NCBI RefSeq assembly: GCF_004027225.2
Contig: NC_046358.1
Location: forward strand, 7,967,284 to 8,031,283
Source: Strigops habroptila
Taxonomy: Eukaryota; Chordata; Aves; Psittaciformes; Psittacidae
DNA length: 64,000 nt
Reading direction: 5' to 3'
The number at the start of each line of letters is the position of its first letter. The stretch's first letter is position 1. Made by a program: the position numbers and the translations under genes. This document shows, one piece after another, positions 39,501-54,500 of this stretch. The notes under the pieces are model-generated. The model had not been told where the DNA came from. It did not search any database and saw only the letters and a list, made by a program, of their open reading frames with translations.

Positions 39501-42500
39501 AAACATTTTACCATTCTTCATTAGATAGTGAGCATGCCTCAGATAAATCAACTTTTTAAGAGACTTCATCCCTGTCCTAGTATGTTCCCTTTAGCAGTCT
39601 TGACATTTTACCCTGGGGACATTTCTTATTCTTTGTAAGTTCGGATTTTTATTTGTAGACATGCAGATGGCATCGAATGCTTGGGCTTACTCTCTCTCTG
39701 TATATATATATCACACACACTCCTACTTTATAAGATCTTCTGTCTTTCCTAGCCCTATTGCAGATTGCACATATTTTCTCCAGAGACACTTGACTTGGGC
39801 TGTCATTTGCTAACATTAAATACCAATAGCTGCTGGAGACTTTTAGTGGGATTTTTTTTTTCTTCCACTTCATATTTGCAAAGAGACAGTGCTCCTTGCT
39901 AAAAATGATCAGGAAGGCAGCTGCTGCTTTATTGGTATTTGAGATGACAGTGTTCCAGGCAGTGCTTTCTTTGATGGCCCATCTGAACCTTGTGAAGTAA
40001 TTCAGCAGCTATCTTGAAAGCTACTACTGGAATGAAAGTCAGCTAAGGATGATCATGATATCCTGTTAACTCCCTATAGAGAAGAAGGAGTTTGGGGGAA
40101 AGATGTTTTCCTGGGAGCTCATCCTGAGACATCTGAACAATGAGCTTGCTTGGATGTAGTTCCTGAGTTTCAAAGCACATTTGTTAGGACATCTCTTGCC
40201 CAAAGAAGCTATGACTGCATGCACAACATTTTGTAAAATCCATTTTATATTGCAAAGGCCAGGTTTTGAACTCAGTTCAGAGAAAGAGACAATGTGTCCA
40301 TAGAAAAGCATATGATGTGGTACCTATACCACTGCAATGGTAAGCAGCATGGAAACCCATGTTGCCAAGTCATGGACATACCCTTCAAAAAATGTCACTA
40401 TTATTAGACAAGGATAAGAGTAATCCCTGGTATCATGAATCCTGTTAGTCAAAGCACAGAGACAGAAGTTTGCCAGAGGCAAATTGAGTTCCATGTTCTT
40501 TTGGATTCTAAAGACTGAGAATGGTTCCCATGTGATGTTACCTGGTGCTTTTCTTGTAGACTCTGAACAGTTGCCAGGGACTGGCCATAATCCTCGGAGG
40601 AAGCCATGGGGAGCTTCTCATGAACCCAGGCCAACTCCTCATCAACATCTTGGAAGAACTGATACTGAAGCCTGCTTGCCTCCAGACTCCCACGTCTCTC
40701 CTGCAGAGGATCATGTAGACTTTTGTATCTGCAGGATTTAAAGGGAACACAGTGAGGAATAATAAGGAATGAATGCAAAATATTCTTTTCAGAATGATGT
40801 AGAGAAGGAAAGAAAAAAGTATGCAGGTAAGAAAAAGGCTGATAAAAGTAGGAAAAAGATGGTAGGAGATAGGCTGGGCACTCACACACCTCTGCACCAG
40901 CTGATCCACTCTCTCTTCTAGTTCATCAGCAAGGAAATGTTTCTCCTTCTGGAATTGCTGAGCTGTGACCACGAGCTCTTGCAGCCGGTCTCTATGGCCA
41001 GCAATATCTTCCTCCAGTTCCTCTTGTTTCTTCAGATGACTGTTCAAAACCACTAGATCATTGTTACTATATGGTGCTTTCAACTCATTTTCCACATCTT
41101 CCATCCATTTCTCCATATACTCTACACTTCGCTGAAAATGAAGGCCCTGAGGACAAGTAAGGAAAAAGCTCATTTAAACCTTTAGGACAGACAATATAAT
41201 ATAAAAATCTTGGCCACTTTCAGTAAGAATTACACACAAACATGAAGAAGCTTCCCACTGCTCAGCAAATGCTTCCCAGGTAGGGTGGTAGTCCAAATGA
41301 AGAAGAGAATTCAGTCGAAGTGAACACAAGAACAGATGCAGAGAACATTAAGAGCTAATCTTACTTGTGTTGCACAAATACAAATCGGGGACACAGTACC
41401 TTAAAAGGAAGCCATTTTAAGAAGGAGCTTTATTTTATACCCACAGTGTGTCTGATAGCCCATGTAAAACTTGGTTATGAGAAGTTATGTGCCTGGAGCA
41501 AGAAGAATGAAAAGCAGCTGTGGGCTTCTTTCTCAATGTGATGGAGAAAAAATGCCATTGGGACAGATGCAGAGAGTTGACTTTTAGGCATAAATATATT
41601 TTCTCCCCTCAGTATCCCTCTCTGGAATCCTGATCTAAACCAGCAGCAGAAAACAGAAGGAAACACAGTCAACAAATCCTTTTTCCTCCGTAGGGATTGC
41701 CCTACTGTTCTACTGCTGATTCCATTCAATCAGTCCACAATTAGTAGTTTCTTTGCTCTAGCGGTCTGGAAGTATCAGGTCTAATTGTATCAATCACACT
41801 CATAGGTAAGACATGTAGTAAGGCAGCCATGCTGTCCATGGAAATGACACCAAGACCCAACCACTGGCACCCCTGTGTTACCTTGCAAGCATCCTGCAGC
41901 TTGGTCTGTTTATCCTGGCAACTTGCTAGCAGTTCCTCCCATAGCTCTTCCATTTCTTGTAGTCTGGACTGAATGGCTTCAGGGGCATAGTGCCCCTCAC
42001 GGAGCATCTTCTCCCCTTCCTATAGCAGAGAGAACAGTCGAAGTTTTCTTCCTTTGCTGAATGCACCAGAACATATCACTTTTGCCTACATAAATAAAGT
42101 CTAGTGAAACCATCACTTCCTGACGTAAAAAATAGAGGCTGCACAGACAAAGGAAAAAACCAGATAAAGGCAAAATGCTCATTGAAACTAGGGCAGAGGC
42201 TGATTTTCCTGTTTTTCTGGCCTTTAAAATTATTTGAAATACTAGAAGGCAATATTAGAAGACAAAGAGTAAAGAGAACCTTCATTAAGCAACAGCTACA
42301 TTGCCTAAAAGCTGGCAGGGAGCCTAGTTTGCAAACACTCATTTTTTCTGTGATGTCCCACATTCTATGATCATTGAGATTGCCCAACTATTGTCCTTTT
42401 CTATTCTCTTCCTTGCATTTTAAGAGAGAACTATCTCATAAAAGTGAACCAGTGTATGAGATAACAAAACCTCTTTAAGCCATGCACTGTTGTACCACTG

Positions 42501-45500
42501 TATGGTGTCATAAAAGTCTATCTGCATTTCTAATCCCTGAGCTGCAGATGCTTAACAGGTTGGCACAAGAAGAGGTAGAGGGGGCACAGCAGGACCTCCA
42601 TCAAGTAGAAGAGTCTGTAGGCATATCCTTAAGCTGGGACTAAGTTTGCCTTAGAAAGCTAAACTAAGCTGTTTCCACATTTTGCTGTGGGGAAGAGAAG
42701 GCATAGCAAGAGAAAGATACTATACTAGGACAGCAGATGTTAATTTTCTTCTAAATAGCAACTACTAAGGCTATTCCCACTGAAAAAGATGGGGCATCAA
42801 GAAAGAACGAGATTGCACAAACATTCTCTAAGAACAGGTTAGTTTTGAGAGAAATGTAACTCCAACTTTTAACCCCCCTGTAGTGGCTATACACAGAGGG
42901 GTTAAAAGTGGTTTGGGGTTTTGTTTGTTTGTTTGTTTGTTTTTTAAAGAAGTGTTGTACAATGCTGGATGTAGGTGAGTCTGAGGAGGGAACCTGCTTT
43001 TAATGCTTAGTTATCTGTTGCAAAATACAGCTAGTAAGCACTGTGCTGAAAATAAGGTTAATAAACATGTAACAGTCTGTCCTTCCAAACTCATCATCTG
43101 ATCACAGCTTCTGCCAAGTATCTGACAAAGCTTGTCAGACTTCCCTCATACCTCTCCTACTAGCATGTCACTGCAAAGGCAACACTTGAAAACTCTTCTT
43201 GATCCTTTTCGTTGGATAAATCTTATCCAACTTGCTAAAGTTTTGCATCCAATCAGCTAGTTCCCTGCTGGAAAGAAATGTGTGTACCTCTAAAGTGGCA
43301 TTCACCCCAGAGAGAAGTCCCTAAAGTCAATGGATTTAATCTTTCATTGAAAGCACCCATCTCTTTCCCTTGCATGCACAGTGAATATAGATAGCAAGCT
43401 CACACCAAACAATAAGAGAAAAGTTGAAAGAAACCAATGGAAATAGAAAATTCATGATGGACTAAAAGAGTAAGTTTCACAGTCCTCTCAGTGACAATGT
43501 GTACAATGTCAGTGAAGGGACAGTAGTTCCCCCCCTCTTGTTTAAGGTTACTGTAACTCTGGCTGCCTGCAGTCTTTCATGCCAGTTGCCCACCCTTGCC
43601 ATCAATCCTGCTTCTCTTACAGATTTGATGGAGTCCAGGCGATTTCTGTTGGCCATGATCTCTGCTTGGAACGTCTGGTGCTTCTGCAGTTTGGTCTGCA
43701 GATTGGTCGGATCCTTCCAGCTATCATCCTGGGCAATGCTATTCTTCTCATTGATCCAGGCAGCCACCTTTGTGGGAGGAAAGAACAGAAGCAGACAAAA
43801 GCTTCAGTGTTTCTTCAGCTCCAATTTGCCAGGCTCTCCTCCAATACATATAAAACATGGGACTAGTGAGTGAGGACACAAATGAGTTGTTTTGAGGTCC
43901 TGCTTCCCTAAGGTCCTCCTGTCTTTCATAATGAAGTCACCCTTATATCTGTGTTTGCCAGCACTGTTAACTGGAAAGGGGGCTGTCTCCATGAGATAGC
44001 GCATGGGCATGTGTGTGCATGTACACAAGTGTTCATAGTTGAGAAAGGGCAATTATTTCCCTATTTCTAACCTACTGTCAGTATCACAAGAAAAGAACTA
44101 ATTTGTCTCTTCCCATGAATTTTAAAATGGTAGCACACTCCCTTTTAATGCAATTTCTTCTGCATTCTGCTGATGTCCAATGCACAGTACATCCTTCATC
44201 TGGTGACTGGAGGGAAGCTATGATTTGAAAGCTGAAAAATATCCCTTCACTCTTATCTTTTCCAGTATCATCTCATTCCAGACTCAATTCCTTGATTTTT
44301 CTCACAGTGAATCCCTTCAGGGTTTCAGATCTACGCAGTACGGTATGTTTTAAGATACTAGAATACCATAAATCCTGTGTAATTGTACCTCAAAGGAATT
44401 CCTCAGCAACTTCTGCAGAAGCCTTGATTGCTCTAGCAGATGTCTGCGAGCAGCAGCATTCTCCAGCAGCTTTTCTTTCCTGAGTTGAAGACAAATGTGT
44501 GAGGTAAAAGCCACAGAGTGAATTAGATAGGACATGGGGTTTTAATTTTCATCTCTAAAACACACATGATCTAACCCTCCATTCTCTAAGAGAGAAGTGT
44601 CTGTGATATGGAGCCTCACATGATTTGGACAGCCAGAGAAGATGCTCAGGACACTATAGGAAGGATTACTAGCAGATGGGTATGTTTAAAGTACATACAA
44701 ATTATGTATATACGTTATCTGTCTCTAGGAATCACCATTACTGCCTTTCAGGGTATAAGAGAACATAAATGTAGCATCTTTCTTATATGGAAAGCCTGTG
44801 AGTATGATGGTTTTTGCCAGGGATAAATCAAAGCTTCACCATCCTTCCGTCTGTTTCCAAATCATATTAATAAATTCATATGTTCACTTTAATCATAAGG
44901 GATCTCCAGTTTCTCTGTATAAATTTTACGTATATCTTTCCATCTACCATAACACTGAATACAAGTGCCTCTACTGTCAGCATTTAAGACGAATATGCAA
45001 TGTGCTAGGAGAAATAAAGTAGTTCACATGAAAGGGCAAGATCTGATCAGAAAAATTGCAAATGCCCTGATGGGTAATTTGAGCAAGGCTTTAAGATCAA
45101 CCCCACTAGAGCAGTGAAAAAGCAGTTGTGTAGCAAATGACCTTTCTGGATGGTATTTAATGATACTGAAGTATTCAATGGCACAGCAGGCCCGTCTTTT
45201 GTTTGCAGCACTATCCCTAAGGCAAGGCCAGGATACAGAATTACAGGAAAACTGCCTTTTTCTGAACCCCGCTCCCTCTCCACTTGACTATATTTCGGAA
45301 ACCTCCTTATGAAATATTGACTAGACCTCAGGCCAATTTGGCAAGACTACAGTACAAAGTGCAAAGTTGAGTAAATGCAAACTAGTTTATGGTTCTCTTA
45401 ATAATTTAAAGATATTAATTACAGGCAGAGAGTCTCATTGCAAAAGAGATGGGTGGTTGACATGGGAAGGGTTTGATTTCACCTCCTCAGAACGGCCTGG

Positions 45501-48500
45501 CATCTGTTGGTGATGTTTTCTGAGTCATAATGCTTGTTCTGCATTAGCTGCTGAGCAAATGAAGCCATCTCATCAATTTTCTCCATCTGAGCTTCCAGAG
45601 CTTTTTCAAACTGCGTGTGTTTCCGCTGTAGGCTCTCCACACTAGACACTGAGTCCTGGATAGGATTCAACAAAGGAAAGCTGCTTTCAGTCAGAGTTTT
45701 CCATCCACTGCACTGATAATCCAGAAGCTAAATGACATTTACCCCACATTTGCAAGCTGTCAAGAAAATCTATTGGTCTTTGAAAGTTACTGGCATTTAG
45801 TCTGAGACTCGGGGCCCAAATAATGTTCAATGCATGGTCTGAGGCCATTATTTCAGGTTCAAAACTGGAGTAACTGCTGGATGCTTAGCTTCTCCTGCAT
45901 ATTGCTGTGCAGCATATAACATATAACTTCTCAAAAGTTAAAGCATCAGATCCTAATCCTAAATCAATTTTAAGACAGATGCTATTTTGGAAGCAAACGT
46001 GGGATGCCAAACTGAGATCTCAGTTAAGTGAACAAATATGTCACAGAAAGAGATTAAAATTAGAGCCTTGGTTTCAACCCATGGAATTTGGAAGAGCTCA
46101 GATCCAGATTTGAATTTGAGGACTGGAGTCTGACATTATAGTTAATCTGGAGAGAAACAGAACTTGACTTCTTGTAACATTTGTGAATCCCAAGCTTAAT
46201 GACTCAGAGTTCTCTTTTCAGCACCCGTCTGCACTTTTAATTTTAGAATCAGTGGTGTCAAAATGTTGTTAGCGCTATAAAATCTGCTTTCCCACTATTC
46301 TAAAGGAAGCAATAAAGCTTGCAACAAATGGGTCAGAAAAAATTATAAACTTCTGGGTACTTGCATGTGTCATTGGAAGGGAAAGTACAAGAATAGAGCA
46401 TTTTCTGTACATTGCTGAGCTAAATAGGACTGTAAAATGGGTGGTTCCTTCTAAGTATCATATACTTCAGTGCAGGGACTGTAAACACATACCTGCAGGC
46501 TGAAAATATCAGAGACAGACACCAGCCCCTAGCATTATATGTTTTTAACATCATTTGTACCAATTATGTCTACATTGAACTCAAATGTAACTGTAGTTCC
46601 TGCAGAGATAACTAATTTGGTAGCACTACCTATACAAGATGCAGGGTAAGCTAAGCATCAGAATGTATATCCAGCATCCTGCCTAGCTTTTGCAACCCAC
46701 GCATCGGTCTATGGTTTCAGTTATTGCAGTGTTATTGGTACCTGAGGTAGGTAATTTAAAGCTACACTGGGTATGTGAGAACAGCAGTGACAACAGTGAT
46801 GACTTGTGCACTGCTGGCAAATGTATTTGGGTTAGACACCACCAGTCAGAGAGAGATGCACTTATTTTCCTGCTATAATTGGAGTAGTTGGACTGTTTCA
46901 TTACTCTTGGGGCTGAGAATCCTATCCTGTATAAAATATCAAGGAAAGATATCTGATCCCAAACCACCAACAAGACGGAGCAGTAACTTCAGAAGGAGAA
47001 GGGTTGCAGGAAGGTTCAGAGCACATCATTATACTTCACAGCTCCCTTTCTTCCAGACTGATGGCAGAGAAAATTGTAATTTCCTGGAGCACCTACCCCT
47101 AAGTCTTCATTAGCTAGGAAAGCCTCTTTGCTGCTGAGCCAGCTCTCAGCCTGTTCCACGTAGCCATAGAATTTCTGTATAGGGAGAAAAGCAGTCATGA
47201 ACATGATGTAAAACAGAAGCAATCCTGACTTTGGCAGAGTACACTGTAAAAAACAAACTTCCAGGGCTGTTCCAAAAATGAAATGCATAGTGCTGGATGG
47301 CAATTAGTGTTAGATGCTATAAAAAACATATGCGCATCAATTATTACTGTTACTTTCTTACTTTCTCCTTTATAATATGATTATTTCTTTTTGTCTAAGA
47401 CATAGGATACAATACAAGTACTCATAGCTTGCTTGCTAATAGTGTAGAGAGATGTGGTTACTGTGTAAGGTAACTGGCCAATTAAAACGACTCTAACATG
47501 GCCTGAAATAAGTAGACTGTAATACATGAAGAAGCATGAAAACAGCCCTTACCACATGGTTGAAGTTCTCAAATATACAAAGCTTTTTAGATGGGACTAG
47601 CAGCACCAGCTGTTATTTAAGATACTTGACATTCCCCGTTGTAAAATCTCCATTTCAGTTATTTCTAACTTTTGCCAACAAGCCATTTAAGCAGAAGTTT
47701 TGTTAGCGAGATGGACTGTTACAGGGAAGTATTTCTGGAAACTGCAGCCAGAACACTTCTTTACTTAGACAAAAAAGCCAGGCAAAAATGCACTATTTGG
47801 TCCGTGGTGAATTTTTCTTCAGATTTGTTTTAAATACTTGCCTACCTTTATGGTTTTGGGGGAAGTTACAGAATTTGGTAGATTAGCGATGTTCCATTTT
47901 AAGTATGTTCCTTTTGCCTGCTGCATGAGAGTTTGACCAAATTTTGCTAAGTTTTATAGCCTTTGAAAAACATACGAGTACATATTCCACAGAAATTTCT
48001 TTGATTTGCAAAGGTACAATTTCTAAAAGTCCTGCCACCACTAAATGCGCTTGGCCCTCAGCATGCCTTCTGGAAATTGGTAAAATACACATTAAACGCT
48101 GGGTATTATTAGCATATCCTTCATTACACTACCTTATAAATTTGCTGTTTATAGCAAGGAGCGTTGTCAGTGGCATATGCATTCTCTCTTGAATATCTTT
48201 GTACTCACCTGTAAATCTTGTGCTTGAAACAATTTTATATCTTGCTCCTGCCATGCTTGGATCAATTCAGACCAGGCTTGCTGTAGTCTGGAGAGGGACT
48301 GGCGAATCTCAGGGGTTGCGTAGTGACCGGAATTGGCAAGTTCTTGACCATAGTTACTGAGAGAGTTGAATCTTTCCACCCGTGCTTCAATCTCCTCCTA
48401 AAATATATTACCAAGGTTGATGTCAAGAGTTTATGGGACGCCAGTTATTCAGAATACAAGCCTTAAGGGGAAGAATATGGGCTGTAACTTTCCAACACAA

Positions 48501-51500
48501 ATATTTGTATGGAAAATCATTCATCTTTGAGCTATGTTACTAAAAGAGCATAGAACTGCCTAGGAGAAAATAAACGTGGACAATAAATGACTTTATTGCT
48601 CTAGGAACAACTGGTCTCCTACAAATCAAAATTGGGATTAAATTAGAAACAGATTAGAAAATGCTTGAATATAACTGAATGCAGTTTTGAATGTCTATCA
48701 TATCCTTATCGCCCCCCTCCAGTCTTCCTACATAAGGGTGGTTCTATGAGAAACAGTGCTTAGAATTTTCCTTCTATTGCCAAATAAATTTGCATCAGAT
48801 TATTACATTAAAGACATGGTTTTACTTTATTTTGTGGTGTTAAAATGAAATACTCATAATTTTTGCACCTGGTCTGAGGAGTGAGTTATACATTTATACT
48901 GAATCCTGAAGGTGAAAGAATTACAAGCTACTATGACCCCTGGAAAGTGAATGTGGAAATCCCAATGTAAACAATTTGGAAAGAACCATGCACCGAAATA
49001 ATACCATGCATTAACTCATTAACCTTAAAAGCTATGGCATTTACTATTAAATATCTGAAGTCAGAACTGCTAGTTTTAGGGTTTTTTTTGGGGGTGGTGT
49101 TGCCCAATCATAGATAGCCCAGCTGTAAGATGGCCATTCTATTCTTTTAATTCAGATTAGCACCTTGTGTTCAACTCTAGTCTCTCTTAAGGACTTTGGT
49201 TTGAGCCACTAACCTGAATGAAAAAACCCCCTTCCATTTTTATTGCCTTGTCCATAATTTTAGTTTAGTCAACCCAACACAAAAGAACATATTGCCTGGA
49301 TTTGTCCTTTTCCTTGTGACTATCTCCTTAGAGCCATTTGGTCTCCTTTACAAACAGATATTAAAGACTTAGATCTTGCTACCATCTAACTTTGTAGAAC
49401 ATTATGTCAGTGGTTTAGGGTATGTCTATTGTGGCAAAGAATTGTTAGCAAAAACATTGTTAAGTATATGACATAAGAGAGCATTGTTAAAATGGAAGAC
49501 TGAAAAAGGAGGGGACTTCAGGTAATTCATACTAGAAGGTGAATCAGAATCTACAAACTATTTGTGTCAATAATGGGACCCACACAGTACTGGATATTAG
49601 TCATGTTTCCGGGAACATGATTTGTAGAAAAAGGAACATAACTGCAAAGAAAAGGTAACACAACAGCTGGGAGATAGGTATGGTGCTTAGGAAAAAGTAA
49701 AATATTAACTTTTTTCTAAGATTAATTAACAACGTGACTCCTTTTAAAAAATCTACCAAAAATATTAGCCAAATTAGCCACCAAAAGATTGTGTTGTAAT
49801 TAGTAGTGGGATATGAAGTGTTTCAGAACTGAATGTGTAGTACCCTCCAATGGTAATGTACTGCCCTGTGTGAGATGAACTGCAGTTTTTATTTTCCTCT
49901 CAGGCAAATGGAGTTTGCATGACAAAATCTAACTCAAAGCTGGAATTAACTGGCATTAAATTTCTGGCAATCCAAATAAAGAGATTGGCAGTGAGCATGT
50001 CTTGATACTGAACCAGCTTTTTGCCTACAGGCTTGGACAGAAGTACAGGTAAGAGCTAATGGGATTTTTTGAGACTTCTTGCAGAGATGTGAGCTGCCAA
50101 ATAGCCCATGGAATAGAGTTCTGTCAATATGCAGGTGACTTTCGTCCTTAGCCTGTCATTGAAAATAGTCTTTTCATCATGTTCTTGAGATGGCATGCAG
50201 CAAAATTCTGCTATGTCTGCAGGAATTAGTTTCCCAGTATGTTCAATTGGAAGCAATGGTGATACTTGCCTTTCTCCCCTGATGCTCCTCAATCATGCTT
50301 TCTGCTTCATTTGCGCTTTTAGGAAGCCCCCCTGTTTCCATTAGACCTCTGACGTTTTGGGTCCAGTCTAGGATCTCCTTCATCTCCAAGTTATATTTCT
50401 GCAACTGATACGATGCTGCCAGCTTCTCCTTCCTGCCACACAATGTGCAGTTCAGCATTATCCAACACAGAATTATCTAGTTGCCTCTCTCTCCCCATCT
50501 GCAGAGAAAGGTGCCCTTGCAGAAGCCAAATGAAGTCAGTTCAAGCCTCATACTTTTTCCTTACGGCTCCTAACAGTGCTCATGTTAAACCACAATCAAA
50601 GGAGATGCACATTGCCTTGGAGACAACATGCTTACCTTATCTTCTACATCAGTTCATTAGGAAAAGAAAGGCGAAAAAGCCTTCATACCTGTTGCTTTCA
50701 GCAACGATTACAGCTTGGGCACAAGCCTTGGTTGTTTTGGAAAGATTCAAGAAAAAAATAATCTTCTAGAACCATCCAAAAATAAGTCTTTTACAAAGGC
50801 TTCATGATAGATTTAATTTGATAGTCTGGAGGCAATTTAGTAACATTATTTATTGGGATAAGCCACAAACTCATTATGTAAGTTTTCCCAAACTCACATC
50901 ACTGGAACTTTTCTTGTACCAAGTCACTCTTGTTCCAATGCAGGTGTATTGGCTGTCTGTATAAACTTTGTAAAGGATCCTTGGAAACTTATAAAAGGTC
51001 CCTTGCAAGTAGATTTGAGACCCCCGGAGTGGCTTTGCTCCTGCTGAGAGATATTCAGACCACTAGAAGTCTTTACCTTTGTTTGGCCTGTTCCTGGAGT
51101 TGTAGCCAGTTGTTTTTCATCTCCTGTTGCTTCATACTCAGTTTGCCATTTATGGATGGATTTCTTGTGGAAAGGCGGAAAGATTCCAATTGCAATGGCT
51201 GCAAAGAGATTTATAGTGGGGTGACTTTATGCCAAATGCTTATATTTGTTCCTGAGTTTGCCTTTCAGGAAAAGTAGTTCATTTAAGATCCCAGTTTTCA
51301 AAAGCAGGTACTCAAATTACAGTAACAAAATATACAAAGGGATTTGTTATACGTACAAAAAATACATATGCATTTGTGAGCAATCATCCATGTGAAGAAG
51401 GAGATGCATGTGTTGCTTCACATGCACAAATGTTTATTTACAATCAAGAAATTGCAGAATAGGGACAAACATAAAGGAAAATTAAGTGCTGATTGTAACC

Positions 51501-54500
51501 CCAAGTAGCTTAATCTTACAAAAGCCATGAAAACATGGCAGTACACAGAAACCACCAGATTCACCTTTCAGCAGAAGACTGAAATATAATTTGTATTTCT
51601 TTCAGCTAACAGCAGCATCAAAACACTACTTTCAGTGTAGACTTCTACTTTTCTTAACACAGCCAGATAAACAGTAACGAACAGTCACCAACCCAGATTA
51701 AAAGCTGGTATCTTTCTTTTAAAACTTCATCAAATCAATGAAAATTGACAATTTTAATTACGCAGAAAAGAGAACATGCCAGGCTGGTTTTAATCCATAA
51801 GAAAAGTACCGATATTACACTTTGTACATGGTTTTTGTGATAGCATAAAAAAAAAAAAACCCCAACCTTTGCTTGTCTTTCTGTTTCCATGCAACACTCC
51901 CCCATACAGCCTTGCTAATGCTATGTGTGGAATGCTGACTAGTAATCACCCACGTTTCACGTGAGAATTAGCTAACGAAATCACAATGTGTGACGGTATC
52001 ACACATATTGCCTTCATTTGCATACTATTGTGAAGAAAAAGCTTAGAGGAAATTTGCAAAAGTATTTTTTATGTGAAAAGGCTTAACACTGGCCAACAGT
52101 GAAAACTGTGAGAGGTTGTCATAGGATTTCTACTACTGTGGCTCAGCTGAAAAAGAATTCTTTTTATTAAAAATATGCAATTATGTAGGAAACCAAGATT
52201 AGTCCTAAATGATGAAAACTGGTCATTTTACAAAAGCCAGAGCTGATCAGGCAGTCAGTTATACCCGAAGATTTGGGGGTTTGATGTCAATGTCAGAAAA
52301 CTACATGCACTGCGGGTTTTACATTTTAGTTCTAAACAGAGAGTTGTTATTTTGGCTGAAGTCAGTACAGAAACTGGGGGAAAGATGGAGACTTACATTT
52401 GGATTCCACACTTTCCAAAACATATGACAGTCTAATCTGGCTTGTAGGTGAGGGCCAGAGAATCAGCAAACATATTAAAAAGGGACTTCTCTTCTTAGGT
52501 TTGGTGCACTAGGAAGGATAACATTTGATACAATTAAGCAGCACAGTATTTTACTGAGAAGAAATCTGTGCTGTGTTTGCATTGCAGTGCAATTTACAGT
52601 AATGAATCCAAAGAGTCATGCTGATCTTTGCACCATGGTTCCAAGAAGCAAAAATGAACCTTTTACAGTATGCTCTGTACTCCCCCACTTCTTACCTCCA
52701 TTTTGGTCTTAATAACGCTGATTTCTCTCTCCATCTCTTCATGTCTTCGGATCAGGTTTTCCACACTTTCCATATCTTTCCCATAATCCAGTGCGTGCAT
52801 CAGTACACTCTGGAGGGGGCGGTAGGATGTGCAAATGGTGAAGATGACAAAAAGCAAAAGGATTATGTCTTAATTCTTTCTTAATTAATTTATTTCTTAA
52901 TTTTTCTTAATAGTCTCCTCCTTCACCCCTTTGCATTGCCATCTGAATGTTCTATTGTCTTTTAAAACATCAATAGGGCACCTTGTCTGCATTCCTTACA
53001 GAGATGAGACAAGAATTCACAACTCTTTGAAGGGTCAAAATCTTACGTAAGGGGCCTCTGGCTCTTCACATGTAAAACAGACAGGAGTGCTTCCCTGTAT
53101 CTTTCAGTCTTTCTTTTCTCTTTTTTCCGTATACCAAAACAACCAAATATTTCCCATTAAATTGTGTCACAAAAATTTTCAGGTGTGTTTTATGAAAATA
53201 TGGAAAATAATATTGACCCTCAGAATCCTACCAGAAATTAAATCCTTTACAATGAAGAAATACATTCATATAAGTTGCCATAAAAATTTCAAACCAGCAG
53301 CCTTGTAACTGAAGTATTACCACTATGTGACTACTGACTTATAATCAAATTAATATTTTTAGTTATGTGGAAGAAATAACAAGTTTTTACACAGCCTTTT
53401 TATTATGTTAATCTCAAATTTATAATCCAGGATAGACATTTTACCTCAGTTTTCTAATTTGAATAAGATTTTTATACAAATTTTCAAAAAGTTGCACACT
53501 TAATATGTCTGCGTTGCACAGCAGGGAGAGATATGCAAGCTACTGTTGAAAGAACTAGCTTTGAATTTGGAACACTAGAAGTTGCTAATTGGCTCAACAC
53601 TGAAGGAGATGCAAACCTGTGTCAGTAACACAGCAAAAAATAGACATTAGTCCTCTAGCTTCTTAGATTTGTATCCTACTTACTGCATCTTGCTGTGTTC
53701 CTTTCTTGTGGAAGGATTTATTAGACTAAACGGAGATGCTTACAAATGTAAAGATGCTGCAGCTCAGTTACTTGTCTAATTCTACTAACAGTTAACGGAA
53801 AGAAGAAGTCACTGCTGGAGGATGATTTATCTTGTCCTCAAGAGGACATCTAAAATAGGTCAGATGCACTGAGCTCTAGAGGTACCTGCTTCTTTCTATT
53901 GACTGTGGGAGAATATACTTGGGTATAGCAACTAGTCACCTAATAGTAAAAGTACAATTTAACATGCAATTCCTTTTGACTAGAGACCATTAATTAGAAT
54001 CATAGAATCACAGAATAATTTAGGCTGGAAGGGACGTCTAAGCATCATCTAGTCCAACTCCTGCACAAAGCAGGGCCACCTTAGATTAGATCCCTCATGG
54101 TCTGGTCTAGTTTAGATTTGAATGTTTCCGAGGACAGAGAATCCACAGACTCTGGGATAACTTCTTGTGAATCTTTCACTTTACATCTCTTTGGATCTTT
54201 TCTTGTTGCAACTCGTACCCACTGACTCTCAGTATTTCGCTGAACCTCCAAGAAGAGTCCAGGTTCATCTTCTCTGTAACCTTCCATTAGGTAACGACAA
54301 CATCCCCTTTTACTAATTTGCAGTTTCTCACAATACATTTCACAGGTACCTTTTTAACCATGACTGCCTTAGAGTCAGTAATCTGCAGTGTTTAATGACA
54401 TTTCCACCTTCCTACAAACTTGATACACAGACAACTATCAAAAGGTCACTACTGGATAGTCAGTATATTTCTAGCCATTGGCATGCCTGGGTTTATCACT

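Noticed and set aside
54081..54338. 85-codon minus-strand frame as a host gene
   Set aside because: It belongs to the CR1 element.
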